Below are positions 1 to 7,343 of a stretch of 15,203 nucleotides of DNA, one piece after another. This DNA comes from Candidatus Omnitrophota bacterium (lineage in GTDB: Bacteria > Omnitrophota > Gorgyraeia > Aquiviventales > Aquiviventaceae). The stretch spans positions 1 to 15,203 of the forward strand of contig JAGVGS010000001.1 in NCBI GenBank assembly GCA_020057015.1, given 5' to 3'. A program made the position numbers and the translations under genes. The first letter of the stretch is position 1; every line of letters begins with the position of its first letter. The notes beneath the pieces were generated by a model. It saw nothing but the letters and a program-made list of their open reading frames with translations. It was not told the DNA's origin and did no database searches.

Positions 1-324
1 AATGGCGGAGACCTCGGGCGGGATGTTGTACAAGACCCAGTGGACCCAGGTCATCTTCGGCGCGTTCGGGTCTGGCGCATCGGGGTCATCAACAATCAGC
101 GCCAGGCTGCGCGTGCCTGGGGGCACGCCGGTCCACGCCAGCGGTGGTGAGAGATCCTCCCCCACACACGTATACTTCGCTGGAATTTCTTCCCCATCAG
201 CAAACACGCTGGATGTCAGCGTAAGCGCCATTGCCGCCTCCCCCGATGGCTGAACCAACGCCAATACTATCCCCGCCCCTACCAGCCAACCACATATTCT
301 CACTGTGCGTTTTTCATAATGCAA
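1..324 (-). CDS. Secreted YbhB/YbcL-type PEBP family protein (partial, C-terminus beyond left edge)
   Basis: The minus strand reads into a phosphatidylethanolamine-binding-protein fold of the bacterial YbhB/YbcL (Raf kinase inhibitor-like) type. Visible marks are the ligand-pocket stretch LIVDDPDAPDPNAP and the following TWVHWVLYNIP. An N-terminal extension, hydrophobic WLVGAGIVLALVQ followed by SGEAA, looks like a Sec signal peptide, so the protein is probably periplasmic. Two starts are possible. TTG at 324 has GAGG five bases upstream and gives a basic n-region (EKRTVR); GTG at 303 has no visible ribosome site. An ATG at 231 would remove the signal peptide. I chose 324. It starts 59 bases after the CDF gene, same strand, so it is probably the last visible gene of the czc operon. 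YbhB-type proteins have no settled function; a link to metal efflux is inference. Only the first 108 codons are in the window. Confidence 0.8.
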   Translation of the reverse strand, partial: MHYEKRTVRICGWLVGAGIVLALVQPSGEAAMALTLTSSVFADGEEIPAKYTCVGEDLSPPLAWTGVPPGTRSLALIVDDPDAPDPNAPKMTWVHWVLYNIPPEVSAI

Positions 325-329
325 GATAG

Positions 330-333
330 CCTC
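330..333 (-). promoter_or_regulatory. Ribosome binding site deciding a TTG start
   Basis: The minus-strand bases GAGG lie five bases before TTG at 324. The competing GTG at 303 and the ATG at 231 lack a comparable site, so this supports the longer, signal-peptide-bearing form of the PEBP-like protein. Confidence 0.4.
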
Positions 334-383
334 GATCGCTGCCCGTAAGCGTCGGGGCATCCTTGTGCTTGGAGGCAAATACC

Positions 384-1280
384 TCAACTCGACACTGCAG
401 GATGCTGGTGGTTCCTATCTGCCACTTCGGGTTGAAGTGTGGTATGCGAGAGCCCAAATCGTTCTGAGAGCATGGCGCTGATACGGCCCAGGACGATTTG
501 ACTGTGGGCGAGATCATCCACGATCACATGGCCGCTCATCGCTTCCATCCCGGAGGTGATCGTCCAAATATGGACATCATGAACACGTCGCACGCCCGCC
601 ACCTCTTGCATAGCCCGCATCACCTGCACCACATTGATGTGGGCTGGCGTGCCCTCCAAAAGCACATTGACGGATTCGCTGATCAGATTCCAGGAACCCC
701 ACAGAATGACCGCACAGACCAACAAGCTGGCAATCGGATCGGCCAGGGACCAACCGGTCGCCCAGATAACGCCTGCCGCAGCGATGACGCTGACGGAGCC
801 CACCGCATCGGCCAATACGTGCAGGTACGCGCTGCGCTGATTCAGGCTGTCTGTTTGCGAAGGCTTCAGCACCCATGCGCATCCCAGATTGGCCGCAAGG
901 CCAATGACCGCCGTGACCAACATCATCGGCGCCTGGATGACCGGTGGATGCATGAAGCGCTGAACGGCTTCATAGACGATCCAAATCACCACCAGCCACA
1001 GGGTCAAGCCATTCACGAAGGCCGCTAAGATTTCGGTGCGGTAGAATCCATACGTCTTGGTGCGAGTGGCCGGCTGACGAGCCACCCAAGAAGCGGCCAA
1101 GCTCATGCCGAGTGCTGCGGCATCCGTCGCCATGTGCCCGGCATCAGCCAAGAGGGCCAAGCTGTGTGAGAGCAGCCCCACGACGATCTCCAGCACCATC
1201 ACGCTGGCAGTAATCAGCAGCGCGAGGGCCAGCGGCTGGAGGTTCCTGGGAATCGCCGGAAGATGCGGGTGCTTAGACAT
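384..1280 (-). CDS. czcD: CDF family cation efflux transporter, CzcD/ZitB-like
   Basis: This is a 298-residue cation diffusion facilitator, the usual length for CzcD/ZitB. Such proteins exchange a divalent cation (Zn, and often Co or Cd) for protons and move it from cytoplasm to periplasm. The two intramembrane HxxxD metal motifs are visible: H49/D53 in LADAGHMATD of TM2 and H154/D158 in YLHVLADAVGS of TM5. Six membrane segments span about residues 15-200. A C-terminal cytoplasmic domain follows, with HDVHIWTITSGM at about 234-245, typical of the family's metallochaperone-like fold. The tail has NHQHP. The gene begins 5 bases after the stop of the PII-like gene and lies in the same operon as czcCBA, so it can feed the periplasmic pump. 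No clear Shine-Dalgarno is seen, so coupling to the upstream gene is likely. The symbol is by family and context; the metal cannot be read from sequence. Confidence 0.9.
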   Translation of the reverse strand: MSKHPHLPAIPRNLQPLALALLITASVMVLEIVVGLLSHSLALLADAGHMATDAAALGMSLAASWVARQPATRTKTYGFYRTEILAAFVNGLTLWLVVIWIVYEAVQRFMHPPVIQAPMMLVTAVIGLAANLGCAWVLKPSQTDSLNQRSAYLHVLADAVGSVSVIAAAGVIWATGWSLADPIASLLVCAVILWGSWNLISESVNVLLEGTPAHINVVQVMRAMQEVAGVRRVHDVHIWTITSGMEAMSGHVIVDDLAHSQIVLGRISAMLSERFGLSHTTLQPEVADRNHQHPAVSS

Positions 1281-1285
1281 CAGCG

Positions 1286-1624
1286 TTAAATGGCGTCGTC
1301 CCCTCGGTGGCCGGTGCGGATGCTGATCGCTTCATCAATCGTGGAAATGAATATCTTCCCATCCCCCCGCCGGCCCGTATGCGCAACGTCTCGAATGGTC
1401 TTTACGATAGCTTCGCATGCCTCCTCCGGGCACACAATCTCGATCTTCACCTTCGGCGTGTATTCAACGACGACTTCTTGGGCATGATGGGGATAGCTCT
1501 CATCCTTCTCTCTTCCACAGCCCTTGAGCTCTGAAATACTCATCCCGCGGATGTGGATCTCATGCAGCGCATCGGTCACCTTCTGCAGCATGAACGGCTG
1601 GATATAGGCTTTGATCTCCTTCAT
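1286..1624 (-). CDS. PII-family signal protein linked to CzcA, without the uridylylation tyrosine
   Basis: This 112-residue protein aligns without gaps to E. coli GlnB as I recall that sequence. Conserved parts include KPF-like IQPF at the N-terminus, the PKVKIEIV strand at 57-64, the B-loop TGRRGDGKIF at 83-92 and the C-terminal IRTG with DDAI. The T-loop differs: residue 51, the uridylylated tyrosine of GlnB, is Val; residue 46 is His; Gln39, which helps bind MgATP/2-oxoglutarate, is Glu. The T-loop also holds His46-His47. Start ATG overlaps the czcA stop in TGATG, with GGAG five bases before the start inside the end of czcA. This matches the PII subgroup called PII-NG, described as linked to heavy-metal RND pumps; membership is from memory. 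A role binding or gating the pump, or sensing nucleotide or metal, is inference. Confidence 0.9.
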   Translation of the reverse strand: MKEIKAYIQPFMLQKVTDALHEIHIRGMSISELKGCGREKDESYPHHAQEVVVEYTPKVKIEIVCPEEACEAIVKTIRDVAHTGRRGDGKIFISTIDEAISIRTGHRGDDAI

Positions 1625-4600
1625 CAGAACTCCACCTCCTCTTTTTCAAACCACCGATAAATAGCAGGCAGCACCACGAGCGTCAGCAGCGTGGACGTGA
1701 TGAGACCTCCGATGACCACCGTGGCCAGAGGCCGCTGGACTTCAGCGCCTTCCCCGTGCCCGAGCGCCATTGGCACAAACCCAAGGCTGGCGACCAGCGC
1801 AGTCATGAGCACCGGGCGCAGCCGCGTCATCGCCCCTTCAAAGACTGCATCGCGGATGGGTTTCCCTTCCCGCCGCAGCTGGCTGATATAGGTGACCAGC
1901 ACAAGACCGTTGAGGACCGCCACGCCAAAGAGCGCGATGAACCCCACGCCCGCAGAGATGCTGAACGGCATCCGCCGAACCAAGAGCGCCAGGATGCCGC
2001 CGGTCGCGGCCATCGGAACATTGGCAAAGATCAGCAGCGCCGGGCGGATCGAGCCAAATGTCGAATACAGCAGCACGAATATCAGCAGGAGCGCGACGGG
2101 AACGACGACCCCAAGCCGGGCGGAAGCCCGCTGCAGGTTTTCGAACTGCCCGCCCCATTCGACCACATAGCCCGACGGCAAGTCGACCTGTGCTTCGACC
2201 ACCCGCTGCGCCTGCGCAACGAAACTGCCCAGATCCCTCCCTCGCACATTGCACTCGACCGTGATCCTCCGCTGGATCGCCTCGCGGCTGATCTGGGCCG
2301 GGCCTTCTTCGATCTGGAGCTTGGCGAGCTGGCCTAATGGGATCAGGCGGCCTTCGGGGTCGGCCACGGGCAAGCGCTTAAGCTCATCGAGTTGGTTCCG
2401 AGCCTCCTCGATAAAGCGCACCTGCAGCGCAAAGCGCTTCTGCCCCTCGAAAATCTCGCCCACCACCTTGCCGCCCAGCACCTCTACCGCAGCCAACACA
2501 TCCGCCGCGTTGATCCGATAGCGCGCCATGGCCGGCCGATCCACCAGCACCTGGACCACAGGCAAGCCGGTGATCTGCTCAGCCTTCACATCTTGAGCGC
2601 CCCGTACTTTGGAAACAGCCGCCACCATTTGCCCCGCCACCCGCTTCAGCGTCTGGAGGTCTTCCCCGTACACCTTGATGCCGATGTCCGACCGCACCCC
2701 GGCAATTAGCTCGCTCATCCGCAGCTCGATTGGCTGCGAGTAACTGAACTTCGTGCCCGGCACACGCTCATTGAGCGCTTGATCCATCGCCGCCACCAGG
2801 GCTTCTTTCGAATGAGTCGTCTTCCAGAGCCGCTTGGGTTTCAACATCACGAAAATATCGCTGATCTCCACACCCATCGGATCGGTGGCGATCTCCGGGC
2901 GTCCGGTCTTGGAAATGACGGTTTCCACCTCTGGAAAAGTCTTCAGCGTTTGCTCGATGAGCGTCGTGTTCTGGATCGACGTGCTGAGAGAAACGCTCGG
3001 CAGACGCCAGGCTTGGAGCGCGATGGCCCCTTCGTCCAACTTAGGAATGAACTCTGAGCCAAGAAATGGAACGGCGATAAGGCTCACCAGAAATATCCCA
3101 ATGCTGAACCCTGCCACCCGCTTGGGATGTGCCAATGCCGCCTGCAGGTGCTTGGTGTAGCGGGGCCGTATCCATTGGAGCAGCGGGGTGTCGCCTTCTT
3201 TGACCGGTCCCTTGAGAAAGAGCGAGGCCAGCGCCGGCATGAGCGTAAAAGCCAAGAGGAGCGATCCCGCCAGCGCAAAGAGAACCGTCAGCGCCATAGG
3301 GCGGAACATCTTGCCCTCAATGCCCTGCAAGGTAAGAATCGGCAGGTAGACGATCATGATGATGCCGACTCCGAAAATCACCGGTCGCGCGACCTCTTTA
3401 GCGGCATCTCGGATGACGACCAGGCGATCTTTGGCGTGCTTTGACTGTTCCGCCAGGTGGCGCATGATGTTCTCGACGATCACCACCGCGCCATCCACGA
3501 TCAGGCCAAAGTCGATAGCCCCAAGACTCATGAGGTTGCCGGAGAGGCCTGCCCACAACATCCCGATGAAGGCGATCAGCATGGCCAGGGGAATGGCCGA
3601 GGCCACGATCAACCCACCGCGCACATTGCCCAAAAGCAGAAGTAGCACGAGGATCACCAGCGCCCCGCCCTCGATGAGATTCCTGATGACCGTGTGAATC
3701 GTCTTGCGGACAAGCTCCGTCCGGTCGTAGAAGGCGTCGATGGTCACCCCTGGAGGCAACGTGGGCTTGATCTGTTCAATCTTGGCTTTCACCCGGTCCA
3801 CGACCGCGCGGGAGTTCTCACCCATCAGCATCATGACGATGCCGGTCACCGCCTCGCCGCGCCCATCGCGGGTGACGGCACCTTGGCGGACCATCGGCGC
3901 AAAGGCCACTCTGCCCAGATCGCGGATATAGACCGGACGTCCACCTTCCTGCACTTCCACCACCACGGTTCCGATGTCCTCCAAGGATTGGATCAACCCA
4001 ACACCACGGACAATATATTGCTCTTGGTTGTGCTCGATATAGGCGCCACCGGCGTTGGTGTTGTTCGCCTTCAGGGCCTCAAAAACACGGCTGAGCGTGA
4101 TTTTATGCTGGATGAGCTGCCGCGGATCGAGCTGCACCTCGTAGGTTTTCAGCTCCCCGCCGAAGGTGTTGACCTCGACGACCCCGGGGACGGTCTTGAG
4201 TTGGAAGGCGACGAACCAATCCAAGATCGTGCGCAACTCCATAGGCGAGTAGCCCTCCCCGCGCACCTCGAACTGGTAAATTTCTCCCAGCCCGCTTGAA
4301 ATCGGTCCCATCTCGGGATCGCCGAAGCCTTCGGGGATTTCTTCGCGGGCGGCTTGAAGGCGTTCATTGACCAGTTGGCGAACATGGTAAATGTCCGTGC
4401 CATCCTTAAAAACGATGGTGACGGCGGAGAGGCCGAACTTGGAAACTGAGCGGATCTCTTCAATGCCGGGGAGCCCGCTCATCGCAGTCTCCACCGGAAA
4501 CGAAATAAACTGCTCGACTTCAACAGGGCCAAGTGCTGGGGCATTGGTGAGGACTTGCACTTGGACGTTGGTGATATCGGGAACCGCGTCGATCGGCAGC

Positions 4601-4698
4601 CGACGCATGGCGAGCACCCCGCCTCCGGCGAGGAGGGCTATGGCCAACAGCACCAGAAACCGGTTCTTCAGGGAAAATTCAATCAAGCGGTCGCCCAT
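1624..4698 (-). CDS. czcA: Heavy-metal RND efflux pump, CzcA family (inner membrane)
   Basis: This 1024-residue protein is the proton-driven pump of a tripartite CBA efflux complex, full length for the HME-RND family. The start KNRFLVLLAIALLAGGG is TM1, followed by the family's LPIDAVPDITNVQVQ. TM4 carries D396, D402 and E409 in GAIDFGLIVDGAVVIVEN, the spacing of CzcA D402/D408/E415. That pattern marks divalent-cation (Zn/Co/Cd/Ni) pumps, whereas CusA-type Cu/Ag pumps have a different TM4. Two large periplasmic loops lie at about 35-335 and 550-870, and the C-terminus is short and acidic (EKEEVEF). The start ATG at 4698 shares a base with the czcB stop (TGATG), and the stop shares a base with the PII-like start. 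It takes metal from the periplasm, possibly after export by the CDF protein. Exact metal is not determinable here. Confidence 0.95.
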   Translation of the reverse strand: MGDRLIEFSLKNRFLVLLAIALLAGGGVLAMRRLPIDAVPDITNVQVQVLTNAPALGPVEVEQFISFPVETAMSGLPGIEEIRSVSKFGLSAVTIVFKDGTDIYHVRQLVNERLQAAREEIPEGFGDPEMGPISSGLGEIYQFEVRGEGYSPMELRTILDWFVAFQLKTVPGVVEVNTFGGELKTYEVQLDPRQLIQHKITLSRVFEALKANNTNAGGAYIEHNQEQYIVRGVGLIQSLEDIGTVVVEVQEGGRPVYIRDLGRVAFAPMVRQGAVTRDGRGEAVTGIVMMLMGENSRAVVDRVKAKIEQIKPTLPPGVTIDAFYDRTELVRKTIHTVIRNLIEGGALVILVLLLLLGNVRGGLIVASAIPLAMLIAFIGMLWAGLSGNLMSLGAIDFGLIVDGAVVIVENIMRHLAEQSKHAKDRLVVIRDAAKEVARPVIFGVGIIMIVYLPILTLQGIEGKMFRPMALTVLFALAGSLLLAFTLMPALASLFLKGPVKEGDTPLLQWIRPRYTKHLQAALAHPKRVAGFSIGIFLVSLIAVPFLGSEFIPKLDEGAIALQAWRLPSVSLSTSIQNTTLIEQTLKTFPEVETVISKTGRPEIATDPMGVEISDIFVMLKPKRLWKTTHSKEALVAAMDQALNERVPGTKFSYSQPIELRMSELIAGVRSDIGIKVYGEDLQTLKRVAGQMVAAVSKVRGAQDVKAEQITGLPVVQVLVDRPAMARYRINAADVLAAVEVLGGKVVGEIFEGQKRFALQVRFIEEARNQLDELKRLPVADPEGRLIPLGQLAKLQIEEGPAQISREAIQRRITVECNVRGRDLGSFVAQAQRVVEAQVDLPSGYVVEWGGQFENLQRASARLGVVVPVALLLIFVLLYSTFGSIRPALLIFANVPMAATGGILALLVRRMPFSISAGVGFIALFGVAVLNGLVLVTYISQLRREGKPIRDAVFEGAMTRLRPVLMTALVASLGFVPMALGHGEGAEVQRPLATVVIGGLITSTLLTLVVLPAIYRWFEKEEVEF

Positions 4699-5666
4699 CA
4701 GTGGCCGTGTTCTTCTTCCAACGTGCCTTTGAGCAGTTCGGCCTTCAGGTGGAAGCTGCCGGTTGCGACGACGCGTTCCCCCACTTGCAGGCCTTCGAGA
4801 ATCTCCACCTGCCGTGGCGTCTCGGTGCCCACTTTCACGTTCCGCACCTCGAACATTTCCGGACCCGTCTGCACGAAAACGACGCGCTCCTCCTCCAGGC
4901 GCTGGATCGCATCGTGAGGCGCGACCAGAGCTTCCTTGGCCATCGGGATGTAAAGCGTCCCCGTCACAAACATGCCGAGCTTCAAGGCGTAGTCCGGGTT
5001 CTCCACCTCGGCGCGAAGCTTGATGGTGCGGGTGTGTTGGTCCACCTGCGGCGACACGAAGACGACCTTGCCGGGAAATTCACGATCCGGATAGGCCACC
5101 GACCGCACGTCCAGGCGCTGGCCTACCTGCACCAGCGCCACATCCTGCTCGTAGACGTCAAAGGTCGCCCACACTTGGCTAAGGTCGGCGATGGTCATCA
5201 GCGAAGTCAGCGAGTCCACCGAAGCGCCGACACTGGTGTGGATGCCCAGGATCAGCCCGCTGCGAGGAGCCGCAACCTGAATCGGCGTCTGGCTTGCATT
5301 GGAGAGCATCATCGCCACCGGTGCCTGCGCCTCAATCCGTTGCCCGATGGTGACAAGCAACTCCTTGAGTATTCCTGCTTCCGGGGCATTCACGTGGTCG
5401 AGACGGTCGGTATCCTGGGCGATTTGTCCCGTCACCTCCAAGGTCTGTTCCAGGACCTTGACTTCAACGGGCATCATGACGATACCGAGAGCCTGCAGGG
5501 TGGCTTGGGCAAGATGCAGCGTGCTTGCGCGTTCTTCACCTTCGCGCTCTTCTTCTTCATGCTCCGAGTGTTCGCCAGTGGGCGCTGTGCGGCCGCAACC
5601 GGAAACGCCAGTGACAGTACAGAGTGCTATCAGGGCCGCGGTCGGCCAGGGCGGCACGCGAATCAT
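4698..5666 (-). CDS. czcB: CzcB/CusB-like periplasmic adaptor lipoprotein, short form
   Basis: This is the membrane-fusion (adaptor) subunit that joins CzcA to the outer-membrane channel. The N-terminus is a lipoprotein signal with lipobox VSGC (Cys24). An acidic, His-containing segment at 31-46 (GEHSEHEEEEREGEER) and the end EEEHGH could bind metal. The first lipoyl half covers about 91-120 (HVNAPEAGIL...IGQRI), the second about 129-162 (VAAPRSGLIL...VGASV), ending in IADLSQVWATFDVYEQD. Beta-barrel and membrane-proximal domains follow. Only about ten residues separate the lipoyl halves, where CzcB/CusB carry a long alpha-helical hairpin, which explains the 322-residue length (CusB about 400, CzcB about 520). 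The start ATG has AAGGAGG 8 bases upstream and overlaps the czcC stop by 4 bases (ATGA). Confidence 0.92.
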   Translation of the reverse strand: MIRVPPWPTAALIALCTVTGVSGCGRTAPTGEHSEHEEEEREGEERASTLHLAQATLQALGIVMMPVEVKVLEQTLEVTGQIAQDTDRLDHVNAPEAGILKELLVTIGQRIEAQAPVAMMLSNASQTPIQVAAPRSGLILGIHTSVGASVDSLTSLMTIADLSQVWATFDVYEQDVALVQVGQRLDVRSVAYPDREFPGKVVFVSPQVDQHTRTIKLRAEVENPDYALKLGMFVTGTLYIPMAKEALVAPHDAIQRLEEERVVFVQTGPEMFEVRNVKVGTETPRQVEILEGLQVGERVVATGSFHLKAELLKGTLEEEHGH

Positions 5667-6931
5667 CGGACATCCTCCTTGCGATCAGGCATAAGCGTGG
5701 TGGCAACCGCTTGATTCAACCGGGCCAGCTGGGTGCGGTAGGTAGCCAGCGCTTCAACATAGGCTACCTTGGTCTCCCGCACAGTTGCCAGGTGCTCCAA
5801 ATAGGTAATGAAGTTGATGTCCCCCTCCCGATACTGCTGGCTGGCCAGCCGCACCAGGTCATTCGCTTGCTCCACTCCGGTCTTCCAGACCGTCGCTTGG
5901 CGCTGGGCAAGTCGGGCTTCTGCGACGGCGCTGACCACGTCGCGCCCTACTTCTCGCTGAAACGCCTCGTACTCCACCTCGCGTTTGGTCAGCTCCGCTT
6001 TCGCTTCGCGAATCGCGCCGCGGTTCTGGTTCCAGAACGGAATCGGCCAGCTCACTGCGAGTCCAAACACCTGCTCCTTGCCGGACTCGCCGGTTTCCCT
6101 GGTGCCGATCGCGCTCACCGTGGGATTGTCGAGGCTATTGCTGATGGCCAGCCGCCAGCGCTTTCGTTGCGCTCGGATGGCGGCCTCACGCGCCTTCAGG
6201 TCCGGCCTCTGTTGAAGCGCCTGAGCCAGCAGTTGGTCCGGATCGAAATCCTGCGGCTCATAGGTAAACTGATCCACGAGCGCCAAGGGTTCCTGGGCGT
6301 CATGGCCAATGAGGAGATTGAGGTCGGCGGCATCGAGGGTGACTTGCTTCTCCGATTGCAGAACGGCGTTCTCAGCTTTGGCCGACTCGATCTGAGCCCG
6401 CAGCAACTCGTTGCGGAGCACCTCACCGGCGTTGTATCGCAACTGCACTTGATCAAGGAGGCTGCGGGTCAATGTGAGCACCTCGCGTGCCACTCCCACG
6501 CGTTGTGTAGACAGGAGTAGGCTATTGTAGGCTTGGGTTACCTCGAAGCTGACCTCGCTCCAGACGCGTTCACGCAGATGCTGGGTCGCCTGATAGTCGG
6601 CCTGGGCCGCCCTGCCCCGCAACCAGAACTTGCCGGTGATGTCTATCTCCTGGCTCAAAGCAATGGAGTCATCGCCCACGGTAGAGCCTCCCTGAAGGCC
6701 CTCTGAAAGCTCCGTGGCGCTGAGCTCAAGCTCCGGATTCGGAAGAGCCCTCTCCTGAATCCAGCGACCTCGCGCCGCCTCCACCTCCTGGCGCGCCTGC
6801 AGCAGTTGCGGGTTCTGCCGCCACGCTATCGCCAGCGCCTCCTGCAGCGAAAGACTGCGCGCCTCCTCGGCGATCACTGGAGGCGCAACAAAAGAAAGCA
6901 GAACGAATACAAGGAAACCTCGACAAAGCAT
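5663..6931 (-). CDS. czcC: CzcC-like outer-membrane efflux channel (TolC family)
   Basis: This 422-residue protein is the outer-membrane exit duct of the CBA complex. A Sec signal peptide (hydrophobic GFLVFVLLSFVAPPVIA, cleavage after about residue 21, before EEARS) is followed by two outer-membrane-efflux repeats at about 25-205 and 210-415. Each begins with the expected pattern: LQEALAIAWRQNPQLLQARQ in the first and LAQALQQRPDLKAREAAI in the second. Long alanine- and glutamine-rich helices predict coiled coil. The frame is open to a TTG at 6949, but ATG at 6931 has AGAGG seven bases upstream and starts directly at the signal peptide, so I use 6931. No lipobox cysteine is visible. It follows the CzcI-like gene by 84 bases and overlaps czcB by 4 bases. 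Confidence 0.92.
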   Translation of the reverse strand: MLCRGFLVFVLLSFVAPPVIAEEARSLSLQEALAIAWRQNPQLLQARQEVEAARGRWIQERALPNPELELSATELSEGLQGGSTVGDDSIALSQEIDITGKFWLRGRAAQADYQATQHLRERVWSEVSFEVTQAYNSLLLSTQRVGVAREVLTLTRSLLDQVQLRYNAGEVLRNELLRAQIESAKAENAVLQSEKQVTLDAADLNLLIGHDAQEPLALVDQFTYEPQDFDPDQLLAQALQQRPDLKAREAAIRAQRKRWRLAISNSLDNPTVSAIGTRETGESGKEQVFGLAVSWPIPFWNQNRGAIREAKAELTKREVEYEAFQREVGRDVVSAVAEARLAQRQATVWKTGVEQANDLVRLASQQYREGDINFITYLEHLATVRETKVAYVEALATYRTQLARLNQAVATTLMPDRKEDVR

Positions 6932-6938
6932 GGGCAAT

Positions 6939-6943
6939 CCTCT
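6939..6943 (-). promoter_or_regulatory. Ribosome binding site fixing the czcC start
   Basis: AGAGG on the minus strand lies seven bases before ATG 6931. The alternative TTG at 6949 has this site downstream of it rather than upstream, so the ATG is preferred. Confidence 0.6.
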
Positions 6944-6962
6944 GAGCAATCATGCGCAGCCC

Positions 6963-6978
6963 TCTGCCCCAAGGCAGA
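6963..6978 (-). other. Short GC-rich hairpin between czcI-like gene and czcC
   Basis: TCTGCC and GGCAGA form a perfect 6-bp stem with a 4-base loop, inside the 84-base gap between the CzcI-like stop and the czcC start. No run of T follows it in the direction of transcription, so it is not a standard intrinsic terminator. It could stabilise or process the mRNA, or be chance. Confidence 0.3.
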
Positions 6979-7015
6979 ACGAAACTGACGCACCGGCTAA
7001 GGGAAATGCGGGAGC

Positions 7016-7297
7016 TTACGAGAGGAACTTCGGAGGCGGAACCGGCTGGTCGAGAACAGCCTGATCGTGCAGAAGTACGAGGTCAAATGTGGTGACGTGC
7101 TCTTCTTGAGGGGCCAGTCGCGTCGCTTGTCGCAGCGCAGGCGCAGCAATATGGTGGTTGGCCTGGCAAATAGAACAGTGGTGGATGTCTGCCGTGTGGT
7201 AGCCATCGGCATGTTCGATTGCCGCAGCGGTCATGCTCCCTGTCAGGAGCACCGATACCGCTATGAAGAGAATCCGAAGTAGAGAGCGCCTGGGCAT
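7016..7297 (-). CDS. Small secreted His/Cys-rich protein, CzcI-like
   Basis: This 93-residue protein starts with a basic n-region (PRRSLLR) and a hydrophobic core (ILFIAVSVLLTG). A signal-peptidase site after about residue 26 (TAAA, before IEHA) predicts a periplasmic protein of about 67 residues. The mature N-terminal half has a dense metal-ligand set: H29, H34, H39, H40, C41, C44, H48 and H49 in HTADIHHCSICQANHH. The C-terminal end PVPPPKFLS is Pro-rich. Position, size and His-richness resemble CzcI, the small periplasmic protein ahead of czcCBA in Cupriavidus, thought to take part in regulation. I cannot show true homology, and a DUF2946-type protein is an alternative. It is the first gene after the promoter at 7308-7336 and precedes czcC by 84 bases. 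Confidence 0.75.
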   Translation of the reverse strand: MPRRSLLRILFIAVSVLLTGSMTAAAIEHADGYHTADIHHCSICQANHHIAAPALRQATRLAPQEEHVTTFDLVLLHDQAVLDQPVPPPKFLS

Positions 7298-7307
7298 CTT
7301 GCTGCAG

Positions 7308-7336
7308 AGTATACCATACGAAATGGCAACTGCGAA
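7308..7336 (-). promoter_or_regulatory. Sigma70-type promoter of the czc operon, extended -10
   Basis: On the minus strand TTCGCA (7331-7336) and TATACT (7308-7313) are separated by 17 bases. TG lies one base before the -10 (TGGTATACT), making an extended -10. It fills the 46-base gap between the DsrE-like stop and the CzcI-like start. Initiation about 7 bases past the -10 would fall near 7301, only a few bases before the ATG at 7297, so the message may be almost leaderless. No operator for a metal regulator is obvious beyond the small inverted repeat GTAT-GGT-ATAC over the -10. Confidence 0.6.
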
Positions 7337-7343
7337 TGCCGGC

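Noticed and set aside
2..253. Plus-strand frame at the left edge
   Set aside because: The opposite strand encodes a recognisable PEBP-family protein with DPDAP and VHW motifs, so this frame is its shadow.
4701..5714. Long plus-strand frame of 337 codons opposite czcB
   Set aside because: It is antisense to a clear adaptor protein with lipobox and lipoyl motifs; its translation is low-complexity and His/Arg/Leu-rich with no recognisable domain.
5624..6520. Plus-strand frame of 298 codons opposite czcC
   Set aside because: Antisense shadow of a strong TolC-family gene in a GC-rich genome; no domain, no ribosome site.
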